Source: Mytilus trossulus
Lineage: Eukaryota; Mollusca; Bivalvia; Mytilida; Mytilidae
Length of the DNA stretch: 64,000 bases
Direction of reading: 5' to 3'
Assembly (NCBI RefSeq): GCF_036588685.1
Contig: NC_086376.1
Coordinates: 16,920,411-16,984,410, forward strand
Below, piece by piece: positions 62,201 through 64,000 of the stretch. The position numbers and the translations under genes are program-made. The notes under the pieces are model-generated. The model saw nothing but the letters and a program-made list of their open reading frames with translations. It did not search any database and had not been told where the DNA came from. Within the stretch, counting starts at the first letter, position 1. Each line of letters opens with the position of its first letter.

Positions 62201-63560
62201 ATGCAGCAATTGTCTATGTGGCAATCATGAAAACATGTCACATCTTATCCCTCATAATGGTTAATGCAGCAAGTGTGTATGTGGCAATCATGAAAACATG
62301 TCACATGTTATCCCTCATAATGGTTAATGCAGCAAGTGTCTATGTGGCAATCATGAAAACATGTAACATTTTCCCTCATAATGGTTAATGCAGCAAGTGT
62401 GTATGTGGCAAGCATGAAAACATGTCACATTTTATCCCTCACAATGATTAGTGCAGCAATTGTCTATGTGGCAATCATGAAAACATGTCACATTTTAATC
62501 CCTCACAATGGTTAATGCAGCAAGTGTCTATGTGGCAAGCATGAAAACATGTCACATATTATCCCTGATAATGGTTATCGCAGCAAGCGTCTGTGTGGCA
62601 ATCATGAAAACATGTCACATTTTATCCCTCGCAATGGTTATCACAGCAAGTGTCTATGTGGCAAGCATGAAAACATGTCACATTTTATCCCTCACAATGG
62701 TTAATGCAGCAATTTTCTATGTGGCAATCATGAAAACATGTCAAATTTTATCCCTCACAATGGTTAATGCACCAAGTGTCTATGTGGCAAGCATGAAAAC
62801 ATGTCACATATTATCCCTCATAATAGTTAATGCAGCAAGTGTCTGTGGCAATCATGAAAACATGTCACATTTTATCCCTCACAATGGTTATCGCAGCAAG
62901 TGTCTATGTGGCAGGCATGAAAACATGTCACATTTTATCCCTCACAATGATTAATGCAGCAATTGTCTATGTGGCAATCATGAAAACATGTCACATTTTA
63001 TCCCTCATAATGGTTAATGCAGCAATTGTCTATGTGGCAATCATGAAAACATGTCACATTTTATCCCTCACAATGGTTAATGCAGTAAGTGTCTATGTGG
63101 CAATCATGAAAACATGTCACATTTTATCCCTCATAATGGTTAATGCAGCAAGTGTCTATGTGGCAATCATGAAAACATATCACATGTTATCCCTCACAAT
63201 GGTTAATGCAGCAAACGTCTGTGTGGCAAGCATAAAAACATGTCCCACTTTATCCCTCACAATGGTTAATGCACCAAATGTCTATGTGGCAATCATGAAA
63301 ACATATCACATGTTATCCTTCACAATGGTTAATGCAGCAAATGTCTGTGTGGCAAGCATAGAAACATGTCACATCTTATCCCTCATAATTGTTAATGCTG
63401 CAAGTGTCTATCTCGCAAGCATGAAAACATGTCACATTTTATCCCTCACAATGGTTAATGCAGCAAGTGTCTGTGGCAAGGATGAAAACATGTCACATTT
63501 TATCCCTCATAATAGTTAATGCAGCAAGTGTCTGTATGGCAAGCATGAAAACATGTTATT
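59279..63560. repeat. 63-bp minisatellite, about 66 copies
   Basis: The unit is 63 bases: CAATGGTTAATGCAGCAAGT, GTCTATGTGGCAAGCATG, AAAACATGTCACATTTTATC, CCT. Copies vary at set positions (GGTT/GATT, GCAGC/GGAGC, CTAT/ATAT/CTTT, AGCATG/AGGATG/ATCATG). Because 63 is a multiple of three, a plus-strand frame stays open in stretches (59353-59931, 59944-60687, 61117-61785, 62830-63519), encoding a 21-residue repeat. The breaks and the absence of any promoter or splice context argue against a gene. Three-unit higher-order blocks occur near 60840-61130 (189-base step) and 61770-62345 (191-base step). Confidence 0.95.
59349..59469 (+). repeat. R5 fragment inserted in the 63-bp minisatellite
   Basis: The unit sequence CACATTTT breaks off into CTATGTTGTGTCATGTGTAC ... 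AGTTTGACTGTCCCTTTAGT ... CCCTCTTT, then resumes as ATCCCTCACAATGG. The inserted piece is the 3' half of dispersed family R5. Confidence 0.75.
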
Positions 63561-64000
63561 AATAGTGTACATGAATTGTTTTATAAAGTTCCCAATGCGA
63601 ACCAAAAGAACATTTCTAAATTTTTGTCACAATACAAAATGAATCATGAATTGAAAATGACATGATTTCATAATTTGCTTTGAAACTAATAGTGAAACTT
63701 TCAGGATAACATGTTTAACACTGAATCAAAAAAGAGAATAACATCTGAACAACTGTGAAAATCAAAAAAATGTTTACAGTGCTATCGTTTTTTTGTACCA
63801 TATTTGTCATTAAACAAAAATATTACTTAATGCTACAGAAAACCTCTCTTTTAATTGACTTTAAATAAGAATAAGGAGACGTGGTATGATAGCATATTTG
63901 ACAACTAGACTCCAAATTTCAAGAGGTGAATTTCAGCAACTATATGACCTTCAATAATAAGGATACTCATACTCATATATAGTGGGCTATAAAATGCCCT
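63561..64000. other. Flank after the 63-bp minisatellite
   Basis: AT-rich unique-looking DNA. A diverged minus-strand R1 end lies at about 63870-63960 (GACGTGGTATGATAGCATAT, ACAACTAGACTCCAAAT). No gene. Confidence 0.45.

Noticed and set aside
59353-63519. Series of plus-strand frames encoding a 21-residue repeat (MxNAASVYVASMKTCHILSLx)
   Set aside because: Same artefact of a 63-bp period; interrupted by stops and 2-base shifts, with no gene context.
59279-63560. Possible CRISPR-like regular array
   Set aside because: Units are directly tandem with no unique spacers, and the window is eukaryotic with introns.

Overview
The window is animal nuclear DNA, AT-rich and poor in genes, with GT/AG introns and many degenerate dispersed repeats. 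It is most likely from a bivalve mollusc, probably a mussel (Mytilidae). That call rests on my recognising the dispersed repeats (for example the family with the core CGCCAGACGCGCGTTTCGTC) and on the animal gene content. It is an inference, not a database result.

Three genes can be supported. (1) A 681-codon, largely intronless coding exon on the minus strand (5034-7079) encodes an unrecognised, basic, low-complexity protein with repeated RP[SAT]T[AS] and KR-x-x-[ST] motifs. (2) A three-exon plus-strand gene (30680-35020) encodes a 197-residue secreted Spaetzle-like cystine-knot protein: signal peptide, pro-region, Arg-Arg site and a seven-cysteine C-terminal domain. It is a candidate Toll-type cytokine ligand. 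(3) A nine-exon plus-strand gene (44186-56848) encodes a 388-residue orthologue of SLC25A46, the outer-mitochondrial-membrane carrier-family protein of mitochondrial dynamics. I assembled its exons by hand and every phase joins. The three genes do not look functionally linked.

The rest is repeats. A 45-bp minisatellite with higher-order structure fills about 0.92-4.64 kb, and a 63-bp minisatellite fills about 59.28-63.56 kb. Between 13.18 and 21.25 kb lies a nest of large inverted (foldback) repeats. It holds arrays of a CGA(C/T) motif spaced about 10.5 bp apart, which is the DNA helical pitch, and an 840-bp TA-flanked terminal-inverted-repeat element has inserted into one copy. Noncoding DNA at 37.0-42.9 kb is an old three-copy tandem duplication. 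Further hairpin elements sit in SLC25A46 introns and downstream of the gene.

Dispersed families are labelled here as R1 (ends in ATTGGCAATCATACCACATC), R2 (a CAAGGTA...GATCTTTCTAAT block), R3 (GCCAGACGCGCGTTT...CTCATCAGTGACGCTC), R4 (CCGAACTCCGAGGAAAATT...) and R5 (TTTTCTATGTTGTGTCATGTG...AGTTTGACTGTCCCTT). Their boundaries were judged by eye and are approximate. No tRNA, rRNA or CRISPR array was seen.
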